From positions 744,001 through 808,000 of the forward strand of contig NC_013009.1 of assembly GCF_000022525.1 (NCBI RefSeq): a stretch of DNA of 64,000 bases, written 5' to 3'. Below the pieces are notes generated by a model. That model was not told the DNA's origin and did no database searches. It was given only the letters and a program-made list of their open reading frames with translations. This stretch comes from Neorickettsia risticii str. Illinois (GTDB lineage Bacteria; Pseudomonadota; Alphaproteobacteria; Rickettsiales; Anaplasmataceae). This document shows positions 17,922 to 27,295 of the stretch, piece by piece. Position numbers and translations under genes: made by a program. Numbering within the stretch: the first letter of the stretch is position 1; each line of letters begins with the position of its first letter.

Positions 17922-17984
17922 AGGGATGATTCTAATATCACGTACAATGCCAGTCAACTAGCAGCTTGCATACCATCCTTATAC

Positions 17985-18626
17985 TCATTTTTTTTCGTTG
18001 AACTCTGCCTTTTCGTCAAGTAGAGAGTCTAACAACCCTGGGAGAAACACCTTCTCTTCGCTTCTACTTAATTCCGTGGTACCATTGCTAAAAGTCGCGG
18101 AATAGGTACGCAAAGAGGCAAAAACTTCATCTGGAATAAGTGAATTAACAGCACTGTCCAGGTAGTTAAGTGCACTAAAACTCTTAGCATTTTTTAACCA
18201 TGTGGGGAGGTAATACCCAGCCTCTCTTGAACTATTTCCTATCTCATCCCCATTCAGGGCGTAGTAGAAAATATTGAGCACGGCAAACAATAAATAGCAA
18301 TACGCAATCCCCCGAAGTACACCAAAAAAACCGCCCAAAACCCTATCTGCAGGACCCAACCTTACTGGCGAAATAAGATACAGAATCCAGCCATTGATAA
18401 GACCCAGAATAACAAAACTAGTGATAAAGACAGATATCCCTGAAAGCGGAACAACAATCGGCCCAGGTTTGACATCAAACAACTCGAGAAAGATATCAGC
18501 ATTATGGTAAGTAACCATTACAGAGATGATGACAACAGCAGCACCGAATACTTCTTTGATTGCACCCCTCAGTACCCCGACAAGAATCGTAAGAAGGAAT
18601 ATAAATAACAATACTAGATCGAACAT
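17985..18626 (-). CDS. cvpA: CvpA family membrane protein
   Basis: A 213-residue protein with about four hydrophobic segments in the first 125 residues and a polar C-terminus, beginning MFDLVLLFIFLLTILVGVLR. CvpA proteins are inner-membrane proteins linked in other bacteria to colicin V production and envelope homeostasis; the molecular role is not settled. The middle segment ADRVLGGFFGVLRGIAYCYLL is characteristic of the family. The gene begins at the base next to the TRAP permease stop, so the two are surely cotranscribed. Confidence 0.85.
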   Translation of the reverse strand: MFDLVLLFIFLLTILVGVLRGAIKEVFGAAVVIISVMVTYHNADIFLELFDVKPGPIVVPLSGISVFITSFVILGLINGWILYLISPVRLGPADRVLGGFFGVLRGIAYCYLLFAVLNIFYYALNGDEIGNSSREAGYYLPTWLKNAKSFSALNYLDSAVNSLIPDEVFASLRTYSATFSNGTTELSRSEEKVFLPGLLDSLLDEKAEFNEKK

Positions 18627-21194
18627 TCAGGACACTTTACGCTTCCTTTGACTCAGGAAGATACAGGAAAATAGTAAAAAAGCCGTAGCATACACGACCC
18701 ACTTCGGCATCTGTGGCTGGGATAGCATAATTCGAACAATCTTCATAGAGGTATCAAATTTTGCACACTGACTCGTCGAACCATAATCGACTGATAGAAT
18801 GTTTAACATGCAGTCTCCGTCATACGCGGCTACTATTCCACAAGAACGAAGCTGTTGACCTACTGTGCCAGCAATACTGTTCTGTATTGTGACCTTTCTT
18901 ACTTCCGGATTGCCAAAAAAACTTCGTTCTTGCAGCACGACTCTGAGCCTTTTAGAGTCATTAAATCTTTCCAAGACACGACTATCCATTTCAAGTGGCA
19001 GGTATTCTCGTGTAACAAGATTGATGAAAATCGAAGGCGCCAAAAAAGCAACTCCTATCAGGAAAAGTAGCACTGACTCGTAGAACTTACTCCTAATAAG
19101 GAAGTAACCCTGTGACCCTGCTGTTACGCATATTATTCCCAGTATGGAGAAAACAACGACCTGAAACAAATCCAAAGGACCCGAAAGATCGAATCCTAGG
19201 ATCTGAGGATCTAGGACAAACAAGAAGGGAAGTAACATGGTTCTAATGTTGTATAAGAACGCTTGCACTCCCGTCATGATTGCATTACCACCCGCTATAG
19301 CTGCAGCTGCATACGAAGCTAAACCAACCGGTGGTGTAACATCAGCCATGAGACCAAAATAGAAAACAAACAAGTGAACGGAAAATAGTGGAAGTACTAT
19401 CCCACTCTTATCTGTCACATGCATTAATACCGGGACCATCAGAGTTGAAACAATGATATAGCATGCTGTGGTAGGCATTCCCATTCCTAGGACTATACAC
19501 ATGACTGCTGTAAGGAACAGGGTTAATAAAAGGTTCCCGTTAGACACAATGTCGAGAACACCACCAATTTTTAAACCTATGCCTGTCAAAGAAACCGAAC
19601 CAACAATGATCCCCGCTGCTGCAGTTGCAACCGCTACTACTGTCATGTTCTTTGAACTCATTATCATTGCATTAATACAGTTAATGAAACCGACACGCAC
19701 TGCAGAGTAAAACCCCCACTTACGCTCAAGAGCATTTAGAATGACTTCTTTCGTAAGCAGCTCAAAAAATAGAAAAAGTATCGTCCAGTAAGCAGAGAGC
19801 GCTGGAGACATTCGCTCCACAAGAAGACACCACACCAAGATAATTAAGGGCAAAAAGTGATGTAAGCCCGTTTTCAGCTTAAAGGCCACGCTGGATTTAT
19901 CAACATCCGTCGCTTTGCTTAGTCTGTGTTGGTACCACAGGAGCAAAATATATACTAATCCACACAATCCCCCCATAACGGGCATAACATGCGAACCAGC
20001 GATTCTCTTCAACCCCGAGAACTGTAAAAATCCCTCTATAAGGATGTAGATACCTGAAACAAGAACTGCAATGGACGCACAAATAAGCAGCAAACGCCAA
20101 ATCATGGCAGAGAACTTCATATTCTCGGCATTTGAAATGACCTGAGGTGTGGTACCAAGCTTACAGGCTTCAATGTGAACTATATATAGAAGTGCTATAT
20201 ACGTTAAAACTGCTGGTAAAAAAGCATGCTTTACAACTTCGATATAAGGAATTGAAAGATACTCTGCCATTAAAAAGGCAGCAGCTCCCATTACCGGAGG
20301 CATAATCTGACCATTTATTCCAGCAGAAACTTCGATAGCAGCAGCTTTTTCAGCGCTGAAGCCCATTTTCTTCATCATAGGAATGGTCAATGAACCAACA
20401 GTAATAGTATTCGCAATTGAGGAACCGGAAATCATTCCCATAAGTCCAGAGGAAACTACAGCAGCCTTCGCAGGTCCGCCCCTAAATCTGCTTAAAAGTA
20501 GAAACGAAAGTTCGATAAAGAAATTCCCTGTACCTGTTTTTTCCAATAGACCCCCAAAAAGAACATATAAGAAGACAAAGTCTGCAGATACGGAAATAGC
20601 TGTCCCAAAAACGCCCTCGGTAGAAAACCATTGCTGTGAAGCAATTGCTGAGAACATGTAGTTCTTATGAGCAATAACATCTGGCATAACTTCACCAAAT
20701 CTGGAATAAAAAAGAAACACCAACACAACAGCTACAACCGCAAAACCTACTGTCCTACGTGCGGCCTCAAGGAGAACGCATATTCCGCACGCAGCAACCA
20801 GCAGATCAATTATTGTTGGAATACCAAGTCTCAACGCAATTTGCTCGTAAAAGATTACTAGATATAAACATGCACATACACCTAGAAGACTCAGCACCCA
20901 GTCCGCAACAGGAATGTACCTTTTCTCCGAAGTTGAAAAGGCTGGAAACATCGACAAAGACAAGAAAAGTCCGAATGCAAGGTGTACAGCACGCACCTGG
21001 AAATCATTAAAAATGAAAGCATTCGAACCGACATAATTCGCCAGATAAAACTGCAGAGGAGACGCAACCCAAAGCTGAAAAAACGCCCAAGCTAGTGCCA
21101 CACAAGAAATGACCATGTACAACAATGTACCTTTTGGCGGGCGAGAACCGAGCTCAGACTCGGTCAGATGTTCATAATCTTCCCTTCGAACCAT
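18627..21194 (-). CDS. TRAP transporter permease, fused small and large membrane subunits (DctQ-DctM type)
   Basis: The product is an 855-residue inner-membrane protein with many hydrophobic segments, of the '4TM/12TM fusion' class of tripartite ATP-independent transporters driven by ion gradients. Recognisable blocks are SGLMGMISGSSIANTITVGS, GFSAEKAAAIEVSAGINGQI and MGMPTTACYIIVS, all from the large DctM-like domain. A polar loop near residues 750-810 precedes a last membrane helix. The binding-protein partner (TAXI type in many relatives) is not in this window. The substrate is probably an organic or amino acid. It is adjacent to cvpA and 39 bp downstream of sodB. Confidence 0.9.
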   Translation of the reverse strand: MVRREDYEHLTESELGSRPPKGTLLYMVISCVALAWAFFQLWVASPLQFYLANYVGSNAFIFNDFQVRAVHLAFGLFLSLSMFPAFSTSEKRYIPVADWVLSLLGVCACLYLVIFYEQIALRLGIPTIIDLLVAACGICVLLEAARRTVGFAVVAVVLVFLFYSRFGEVMPDVIAHKNYMFSAIASQQWFSTEGVFGTAISVSADFVFLYVLFGGLLEKTGTGNFFIELSFLLLSRFRGGPAKAAVVSSGLMGMISGSSIANTITVGSLTIPMMKKMGFSAEKAAAIEVSAGINGQIMPPVMGAAAFLMAEYLSIPYIEVVKHAFLPAVLTYIALLYIVHIEACKLGTTPQVISNAENMKFSAMIWRLLLICASIAVLVSGIYILIEGFLQFSGLKRIAGSHVMPVMGGLCGLVYILLLWYQHRLSKATDVDKSSVAFKLKTGLHHFLPLIILVWCLLVERMSPALSAYWTILFLFFELLTKEVILNALERKWGFYSAVRVGFINCINAMIMSSKNMTVVAVATAAAGIIVGSVSLTGIGLKIGGVLDIVSNGNLLLTLFLTAVMCIVLGMGMPTTACYIIVSTLMVPVLMHVTDKSGIVLPLFSVHLFVFYFGLMADVTPPVGLASYAAAAIAGGNAIMTGVQAFLYNIRTMLLPFLFVLDPQILGFDLSGPLDLFQVVVFSILGIICVTAGSQGYFLIRSKFYESVLLFLIGVAFLAPSIFINLVTREYLPLEMDSRVLERFNDSKRLRVVLQERSFFGNPEVRKVTIQNSIAGTVGQQLRSCGIVAAYDGDCMLNILSVDYGSTSQCAKFDTSMKIVRIMLSQPQMPKWVVYATAFLLFSCIFLSQRKRKVS

Positions 21195-21233
21195 AGTTAA
21201 AATAACTCTATAAGAAAAAGAGAAGCTGCACGC

Positions 21234-21863
21234 TTATATGGATGCAGCATAATTTGTGGAAGCAAACTCCCAATTAAGCAACTGACCCAAAAATGCTGCT
21301 ACATAATCGGGCCTACGATTCTGATAATCTAGGTAATAAGCATGCTCCCACACATCAATCACGAGCAATGGAGACAAACCATCCACAGTTAATGGTGTTT
21401 CAGCATTGGATGTTTTAAGAATCACAAGCTTGTTTTTGAACTTATCAAAAACTAGCCACGCCCATCCGCTACCAAATTGACTTATAGCAGCAAGACCAAG
21501 CTGCTCCTTTAATATGTCAAGACTACCAAAATCTCGTATCACTTGTTTCATAAAAGCATCGTCTGGTTGAGGTTTATGCGATGGAGAGCACATGGAGTTC
21601 CAGTAAAATGAGTGATTCCAAACTTGTGCAGCATTGTTAAAAATTCCCTCACAACCTTCTCTCCCATGACTTTTTTGTATGATATCAATCAACCCGTACC
21701 CATGACTGAACTCACTTTTTACCAACAACTCATTTAGCTTATTCACATAACCCGAATGATGCTTGTCATAATGAAAGCTTAAAGTCTTCTCGGAAATGAG
21801 TGGCTCCAGGGCATCTTTGTGATAAGGTAGACCCGGCAGTATAACTGTCATTGCAGATATCAT
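21234..21863 (-). CDS. sodB: Superoxide dismutase [Fe]
   Basis: This Fe/Mn-family enzyme, about 209 residues, converts superoxide to H2O2 and O2. Metal ligands are recognisable in FHYDKHHSGYVNKL, NHSFYWNSM and DVWEHAYYLDYQNRRPDY. GSGWAWLV is typical. The ATG at 21863 follows a TTG and precedes another ATG at 21851; the latter (MTVILPGLPY) best matches family N-termini, so the start may be 12 bp downstream. In Ehrlichia and Anaplasma sodB lies directly upstream of virB3-virB4; here it is 26 kb away, next to the TRAP gene. Confidence 0.95.
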   Translation of the reverse strand: MISAMTVILPGLPYHKDALEPLISEKTLSFHYDKHHSGYVNKLNELLVKSEFSHGYGLIDIIQKSHGREGCEGIFNNAAQVWNHSFYWNSMCSPSHKPQPDDAFMKQVIRDFGSLDILKEQLGLAAISQFGSGWAWLVFDKFKNKLVILKTSNAETPLTVDGLSPLLVIDVWEHAYYLDYQNRRPDYVAAFLGQLLNWEFASTNYAASI

Positions 21864-22032
21864 CAATTAACAAAGCAGGATACTACCACTTCGAAACATA
21901 TTTTGCAAAACTTGGCACAATGTGCGATGAAATAAATAATCCGAGTCTGTGGTAGTTTTTAAGCTGCTAAGTTCATAGTACGTCAATTTGGATGAACTGA
22001 TTTTTTCGCATGTGAAACTTGAATGGCAACTC

Positions 22033-22623
22033 ATGAATGTCATATCCATTGACTCATCAGGAGAGTTTAATTTTTCTGTAGCAGTGCTCAGAGATGGCGA
22101 AATAACGTCCTCTAAGACAATTGAGGGCAGGTTTTCTGAGCACTTTTTTCCCTTTCTTTTCTCTCTAGGAAGGAAAATCTTCGAGGAGATTGATTTACTG
22201 GCCGTAAATACGGGACCAGGAAGCTATACTGGCATTAGGGCAGCGATAGCTGCTCTCCAAGGACTGTCAATTTTCTCGAATAAGAAGCTTATAGGTCTCG
22301 ATACCTTCTCGGTTGTGCTAGACAAATTTGAAAGAAACAATTGGGAAAAAATGAAAAACTGGAACACAATTGCAATAGCATTACGTGGATACAACGACTC
22401 ATTTTGTTATCTTAAAGAGTTCGAAAGAAATTTTGAGGAACATGCAAAGATTATCAGAATAGACCGGAAGGAATTAGGAAAGATTTGTTCGGATATTTTA
22501 CTCACCAATGTCCCTGGTTGTGGACATATTTGCGAAGTCTCTGCGGAAGATTTAGCTCTACTAGCGCTTCAACAGAAAAACTTCAAGAATGAATTTCAAC
22601 CTGTTGTTCCACTCTATATATAG
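22033..22623 (+). CDS. tsaB: tRNA threonylcarbamoyladenosine biosynthesis protein TsaB
   Basis: TsaB supports TsaD in forming t6A37 on ANN-decoding tRNAs. I start at the ATG at 22033 (MNVISIDSSGEFNFSVAVL), the usual beginning of this ASKHA-fold protein; upstream in-frame codons look non-coding. The signature TGPGSYTGIRAA is present. The 196 residues make it somewhat shorter than the enterobacterial protein, with a brief C-terminal half. It is 20 bp upstream of brnQ. Confidence 0.88.
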   Translation: MNVISIDSSGEFNFSVAVLRDGEITSSKTIEGRFSEHFFPFLFSLGRKIFEEIDLLAVNTGPGSYTGIRAAIAALQGLSIFSNKKLIGLDTFSVVLDKFERNNWEKMKNWNTIAIALRGYNDSFCYLKEFERNFEEHAKIIRIDRKELGKICSDILLTNVPGCGHICEVSAEDLALLALQQKNFKNEFQPVVPLYI

Positions 22624-22643
22624 CCAAGATCATAAATAACTAT

Positions 22644-23786
22644 ATGCTTGTCTCCAAACCAATGCAGGTCGCCATAGCTTCCTTAACTATCTTCGCGATT
22701 TTCTTCGGCGCGGGAAATCTCATATACCCAACTTTTGTTGGCCTAGAGACAAAAGGTAACTTCCTATATGGCTTTCTTGGATTTACATCTACAGGGGTCT
22801 TCCTACCACTATTAGGACTAGTAAGCATGATCAAGACAGGATGCAACACAGATGAATTTTTCTCCTTAGCGGGGAAGCAAGTCGGCATAGTGCTAGTAGT
22901 ATTAATTCTCCTATTAATGGGACCACTCGGTGGAATCCCTAGGTGCATCATAGTTTCTTTCGAAGCACTCAAAGTTATGAGCAGTAGCATCCGTTTTCTC
23001 CATTTTAACTTACTTTTCGGCGCACTAACGTTTCTGCTTGTCCTACGTGATAGTGAAATTGTTCAGATCGTTGGTAAGTGGCTCACGCCGGCGTTGATAC
23101 TGGGAATACTAGTCGTAGTAATCACTGGGATATCATCAAATCACGCAATGTCCGACGCTACACTTTCTGGATTTTCTTCATTCACATTTGCAGTCTTCGA
23201 GGGTTATCAAACAATGGACGCGTGCGCGGCAATTTTTTTCGCAAAAATCATACTGGATTACTTCAAAAAGGAAGTACCAGAAGGTAATGCTTTGAACTAT
23301 TCTTTACTTTCCTCGATACTCGGCTTTTTCCTTTTAGGAATTGTGTACGCAGCGCTGCTTTTCTTGGGTGCAAAGTACGCAACTAATCTCAACGAAATAC
23401 CAAAAGCAAGCTTATTCAACTCTCTAACATCTCTGGTTGCAGGCAAAGCGTCATCAGTGGTAGTAGCGTTTACTGTCTTTTTTGCTTGTCTTACAACTGT
23501 GATTGCGTTAGTACAATTGGTATCAAAATGGCTCACAGAGCGCACTGGCATTGACTTTAGGCTATCTGTTTGCGGAATTGTCATTTGTAGCATGATTTCT
23601 GCTTCGTTTGGATTTCGGGCTTTAACCACCTTTCTGGTGGGTATTTTGAGCTTACTTTATCCTGCTCTTATTGTACTCATCTTATGTAATCTGGCTTCTA
23701 GCAGTTCTCAGTACGTGCGCAAGTATTCTCCTACGATCTTCTGGCTCGTAGCGGCGGTCAGTGCATACGTAGGCATAGGACTGTGA
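22644..23786 (+). CDS. brnQ: Branched-chain amino acid carrier (LIVCS family, BrnQ)
   Basis: An inner-membrane Na+- or H+-coupled importer of Leu, Ile and Val. The 380 residues contain about a dozen hydrophobic segments. The N-terminal signature AIFFGAGNLIYPTFVG is diagnostic of BrnQ, with EGYQTMDACAAIFFA in the middle. The protein is slightly shorter than the roughly 430-440 residues of other BrnQ. Uptake of branched-chain amino acids fits an intracellular bacterium with limited amino acid synthesis. Confidence 0.92.
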   Translation: MLVSKPMQVAIASLTIFAIFFGAGNLIYPTFVGLETKGNFLYGFLGFTSTGVFLPLLGLVSMIKTGCNTDEFFSLAGKQVGIVLVVLILLLMGPLGGIPRCIIVSFEALKVMSSSIRFLHFNLLFGALTFLLVLRDSEIVQIVGKWLTPALILGILVVVITGISSNHAMSDATLSGFSSFTFAVFEGYQTMDACAAIFFAKIILDYFKKEVPEGNALNYSLLSSILGFFLLGIVYAALLFLGAKYATNLNEIPKASLFNSLTSLVAGKASSVVVAFTVFFACLTTVIALVQLVSKWLTERTGIDFRLSVCGIVICSMISASFGFRALTTFLVGILSLLYPALIVLILCNLASSSSQYVRKYSPTIFWLVAAVSAYVGIGL

Positions 23787-23981
23787 AGCCACCAAAAATG
23801 ATAAAAATATTAAAGACAGTGCCTTGATATTACTCCGAAAGAGATATTATCATGATCCCTACCAGTGGTTTCAAAAATAGGTGGCCTTTGGTACACCAAG
23901 AAGCAAGCTGCTTTCTGTGTTGTGAAGAGGGAACCTTTGTCGTTTTATCCGTGACTTCGTAACTTTTTTTATAGGTGATAT

Positions 23982-25181
23982 ATGGGAAATATCCTTCCGT
24001 GGCTAATAGCGACTTTGTTCTTCATGTACCAGTACATACTTCGTGTTCTGCCAAATATCGTAGTCGATGACATAATGACAAAGTTTGACATTTCGTCTGC
24101 CGTCCTGGGACAAGTAAGTGGACTCTATTATGTTGCATACACTTTGCTCCACATACCAGTGGGAATGATTCTGGACCGCGTTGGTGCTAGAACGGTGATT
24201 TTTGTTGCTGCTTTGTTAGTAGTCATCGGAATGCTGCCCCTGGTTTATACCTCATCTGTAGAGCTCTTGATCGTGGGGAAGTTCATTCTGGGTGGAGCAT
24301 CTTCAGTTGGCATACTAGGACTGTTGAAAATCATCAGGGACCTTTTCGCACAAGAAAATTTCTCCTTCGTCTTAGGAATCTCAGTATCTGCTGCGTTGGT
24401 GGGGGCAATGTACGGTGGGCAGCCGTTGAATTACTGTATACATACATTTGGATGGTACAGTACATTCTCCATGCTTTTGATTGCAGGCCTTGCAATTGCG
24501 ATTTCTGCTTATGTTTTTATTCCAGCAGGAGAGAAGAAGAGTAGTGAGAATGCAGCTGTAAAGACACTGTCAGAGCTTTTTTCGTTCAAGAAGTGGTTAG
24601 TTATTTCACTGATAGGTGGGTTGATGATAGGTCCTATGGAAGGTTTTGCGGATAATTGGGCAACCAAGTTCTTTGCTGTAGTTTATCCTAGCATTGCACC
24701 TTCAATGGCAGCTTTTCTACCGTCATTGATACTGTTAGGGGTGGCAGTTGGATCGCCGATTATAGGGTTGATAGTCGCACGTTTCAACAACTATTATTCG
24801 ATGCTCACCTTTTGCGGAGGTGTGATGTTATTAGGCTTCCAGTTGTTGTTCTATGCACAACTACCGCTCAACTTGTTGTCCATTGTCCTGTTTGCGATAG
24901 GCATGGCTTGTTGCTACCAAACACTGGTAATACACCTTGCTTCTTGCATGGTGCCAAAAAATTGTGCGGGAACTGCTGCGGCATGTGCCAATATGATAAT
25001 GATGGCTTTTGGGTACTTCTTTCACTCAACAATAAGCATTGTGATTGGAGGTGGCATAACAGATCCTGATAGAATCATAGCAGGTCTTTCGGTTATCACG
25101 TATTGCCTAGCAATTGCAGTCCTGGCTTTACCACTCTTCTGGAGGTTTTGCGCGAAAAACAAGAATCCGCTCTTAGACTAA
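23982..25181 (+). CDS. Major facilitator superfamily transporter
   Basis: The product is a 399-residue inner-membrane carrier with about 12 hydrophobic segments. The MFS loop 2-3 motif appears as GMILDRVGARTVI, and the N-terminal segment FFMYQYILRVLPNIVVDDIM resembles the nitrate/organophosphate or Proline/betaine-like MFS found in Rickettsiales. A good Shine-Dalgarno (AGGTGATAT before ATG) supports the start. Substrate unknown. It faces the mscS gene. Confidence 0.88.
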   Translation: MGNILPWLIATLFFMYQYILRVLPNIVVDDIMTKFDISSAVLGQVSGLYYVAYTLLHIPVGMILDRVGARTVIFVAALLVVIGMLPLVYTSSVELLIVGKFILGGASSVGILGLLKIIRDLFAQENFSFVLGISVSAALVGAMYGGQPLNYCIHTFGWYSTFSMLLIAGLAIAISAYVFIPAGEKKSSENAAVKTLSELFSFKKWLVISLIGGLMIGPMEGFADNWATKFFAVVYPSIAPSMAAFLPSLILLGVAVGSPIIGLIVARFNNYYSMLTFCGGVMLLGFQLLFYAQLPLNLLSIVLFAIGMACCYQTLVIHLASCMVPKNCAGTAAACANMIMMAFGYFFHSTISIVIGGGITDPDRIIAGLSVITYCLAIAVLALPLFWRFCAKNKNPLLD

Positions 25182-25189
25182 AAGCCAGT

Positions 25190-26227
25190 TCAACGGCTGT
25201 CATAAAGGCACATCTCTGTTTCCGGGTACATAGCTTTGAGCCCCATTCTTCTTGCAGTTTCGAAGATTGCAAGAAGGATCTCTTGTCGAGTTGAGGAAAA
25301 CTCTGTCCAAACCCTTGCTTTCGTGTATGCAATCAGCCTAACGGCAACCACTGAACTTCCTATCTTACTCACATTAAAAGTTGCCTTAAATTGTTGATTG
25401 AGCAGTTCGCTGTTCGCGAGAAACAAATCCACTTCCTTTGTAAATTGTGAAATCACCTCACTCTCAGGAAATTCAAATTTCAGGACTTCATCAATGCGTC
25501 TTGCAAGAACTTCACTCTCGTTTTGAATAACGATTGTCGAAAAAATTGCATTTGGGATATACATAGGTTTTTTCTCAAGGGTAATTACTCGGGTAAATCG
25601 CCAAGTGATTCTGTCAACCACCCCCATGATATTTCTGTCGCTCGAATAAATAAGGTCTCCGACTTTAAATGGCCGATCCAAAAGAATTGTTACAAATCCA
25701 AAAAAACTTGAAAACAAATCCTTCGAAGCTAAACCAATAACAACACCACCTATACCACCAACGGCCAAAATTCCACTGATATTGATATTAAGTTTGTCTA
25801 GCATCATTAAGCCTACTACCAATAGCAACGCACTTTTTGCAACCGTTGCAAGAACGTTAACCGCAAAAGAATAATTCTCTTCCTTCAATGCATAATGGTT
25901 TTCAGCAGTTTTGATTATTCGAATAAACACCCAACCAATACATCCAATAAGTGCAACTTCTAGTGTCATACATAGAGCCCAAAATCTCTCGTGAATGGTG
26001 GTACTCTTTAGAGAAAGTAAAAGACCACCTACAATCATCGCAACGAGCGTGGGGTATCTAATATTTTTAAGAAGACGAAAGAAAAGATGTTGTTCCGAAC
26101 TTGATTGAATTTTCGAGCGGATCAAAGCATCACAAAATAGAATTGCCAATACCACCACTAAGGCAATGAAAATACCACCATATGCCTCAACAAAATTACC
26201 CATCACTCCAATATACCCCATAGACAA
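25190..26227 (-). CDS. Mechanosensitive ion channel, MscS family
   Basis: A tension-gated channel protecting against osmotic downshock. The 345 residues begin with several membrane helices, followed by the pore-lining region ILAVGGIGGVVIGLASKDLFSS and the beta domain DRPFKVGDLIYSS, both typical of MscS. The C-terminal cytoplasmic domain is complete. It has more N-terminal helices than E. coli MscS. Convergent with the MFS gene. Confidence 0.92.
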   Translation of the reverse strand: MSMGYIGVMGNFVEAYGGIFIALVVVLAILFCDALIRSKIQSSSEQHLFFRLLKNIRYPTLVAMIVGGLLLSLKSTTIHERFWALCMTLEVALIGCIGWVFIRIIKTAENHYALKEENYSFAVNVLATVAKSALLLVVGLMMLDKLNINISGILAVGGIGGVVIGLASKDLFSSFFGFVTILLDRPFKVGDLIYSSDRNIMGVVDRITWRFTRVITLEKKPMYIPNAIFSTIVIQNESEVLARRIDEVLKFEFPESEVISQFTKEVDLFLANSELLNQQFKATFNVSKIGSSVVAVRLIAYTKARVWTEFSSTRQEILLAIFETARRMGLKAMYPETEMCLYDSR

Positions 26228-26332
26228 TACCTCTCCATATTGACACCCTCTCTACACGTGTAATACTATCACCACTGGAGTGTGTAAGGCTACAATGTAT
26301 GCGTTACCGCTTACTCTTCCTCAATTGTTTTT

Positions 26333-26409
26333 GGGGGTGTAGCTCAGTTGGTTAGAGTGCCGGTCTGTCACGCCGGAGGTCGCGAGTTCGAGTCTCGTCA
26401 TCCCCGCCA
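26333..26409 (+). tRNA. tRNA-Asp (anticodon GTC), CCA encoded
   Basis: A 77-nt cloverleaf: acceptor GGGGGTG pairs with CATCCCC (one G-U), anticodon loop CTGTCAC contains GTC, the T-loop is TTCGAGT and the discriminator G is followed by CCA. A TACAAT -10-like box lies at 26291-26296, 36 nt upstream, without a clear -35. Confidence 0.95.
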
Positions 26410-26575
26410 TTTTTTCGTAGGACCACAGCTTCGGGGGTTTGTTTATGACACTTCTCTTCGTAACAAGCTGTGATTAATAAGAAACGCTAATGATGGCATG
26501 AGTGAATTGAATCTACAGCACGGGTCTTGTGCCGTGTATAATCAGTTTACTTGTATGTGGTTTTATCATTAACCG

Positions 26576-27283
26576 ATGCCTGATTTTACTCTAAAGAAGG
26601 ACCTTTTGTACGCATACCGCATTATCGGGCATCTTGGTATGGATGATCTCACCTATACTCATATCACCGTCCGCCCAGAAGGTGCAGATTTCTTCTACAT
26701 AGCAAAGTTCGGTGTTCTTTTTAATCAGGTCACTTTCGATGATTTGATCAAGGTCAGCTTGGACGGCGAAATTCTTGAGGGAAAAGAAGTCACATACAAT
26801 AAAACAGCTTACACAATACACGGCTCAGTGTATAACAGCCGCAGTGATGTCAATGCCGTATACCACCTGCACACTCAGGCAAGTATTGTAGTCTCTGTTA
26901 TGGAGTGTGGGCTCCTGCCACTTTCCCAATTTGCAATGCCCTTTTTTGAGAATATCTCGTATTACGAATACGATTCTCTCGCTTTAGACAAAGCGATCCA
27001 GGGAACAGATCTAGCTATGAGCCTTGGTTCTAACAAAGCAATGCTGATGCGTTCACATGGTTTGCTAACATGTGGTAACAACTTACAAGAGGCTCTTTTC
27101 TATACCAGATTTTTGGAGCAAGCTTGTAGAATCCAAGTTGCGGTTCTTTCTACGAAACAGAAATACATACTTCCGGGATCACATATATGTAGAAAGGCAA
27201 GACAGGATATGCTTACATTTGAGGAGAGATTGGGCGAACGCGATTGGAAAGCTCTCTCGAAGTTGTTGGAAGGGACGATCTGA
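26576..27283 (+). CDS. Class II aldolase/adducin family protein
   Basis: A 235-residue zinc-dependent class II aldolase-like protein. The family's zinc ligands are visible in YHLHTQAS and in MRSHGLLTCG. THITVRPEGADFFYI resembles the start of the adducin-head fold (usually SHISVR). The specific substrate cannot be read from the sequence; family members act on fuculose- or ribulose-phosphates or are non-enzymatic. The TATAAT at 26537-26542 is a possible -10 box. It is 12 bp upstream of argD, suggesting cotranscription. Confidence 0.88.
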   Translation: MPDFTLKKDLLYAYRIIGHLGMDDLTYTHITVRPEGADFFYIAKFGVLFNQVTFDDLIKVSLDGEILEGKEVTYNKTAYTIHGSVYNSRSDVNAVYHLHTQASIVVSVMECGLLPLSQFAMPFFENISYYEYDSLALDKAIQGTDLAMSLGSNKAMLMRSHGLLTCGNNLQEALFYTRFLEQACRIQVAVLSTKQKYILPGSHICRKARQDMLTFEERLGERDWKALSKLLEGTI

Positions 27284-27295
27284 TTTATTAAGTCT

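Noticed and set aside
26424-26472. Inverted repeat CACAGCTT / AAGCTGTG downstream of tRNA-Asp
   Set aside because: The arms are 8 bp with a 33-nt loop and no T-tract; too weak to call a terminator or attachment site.
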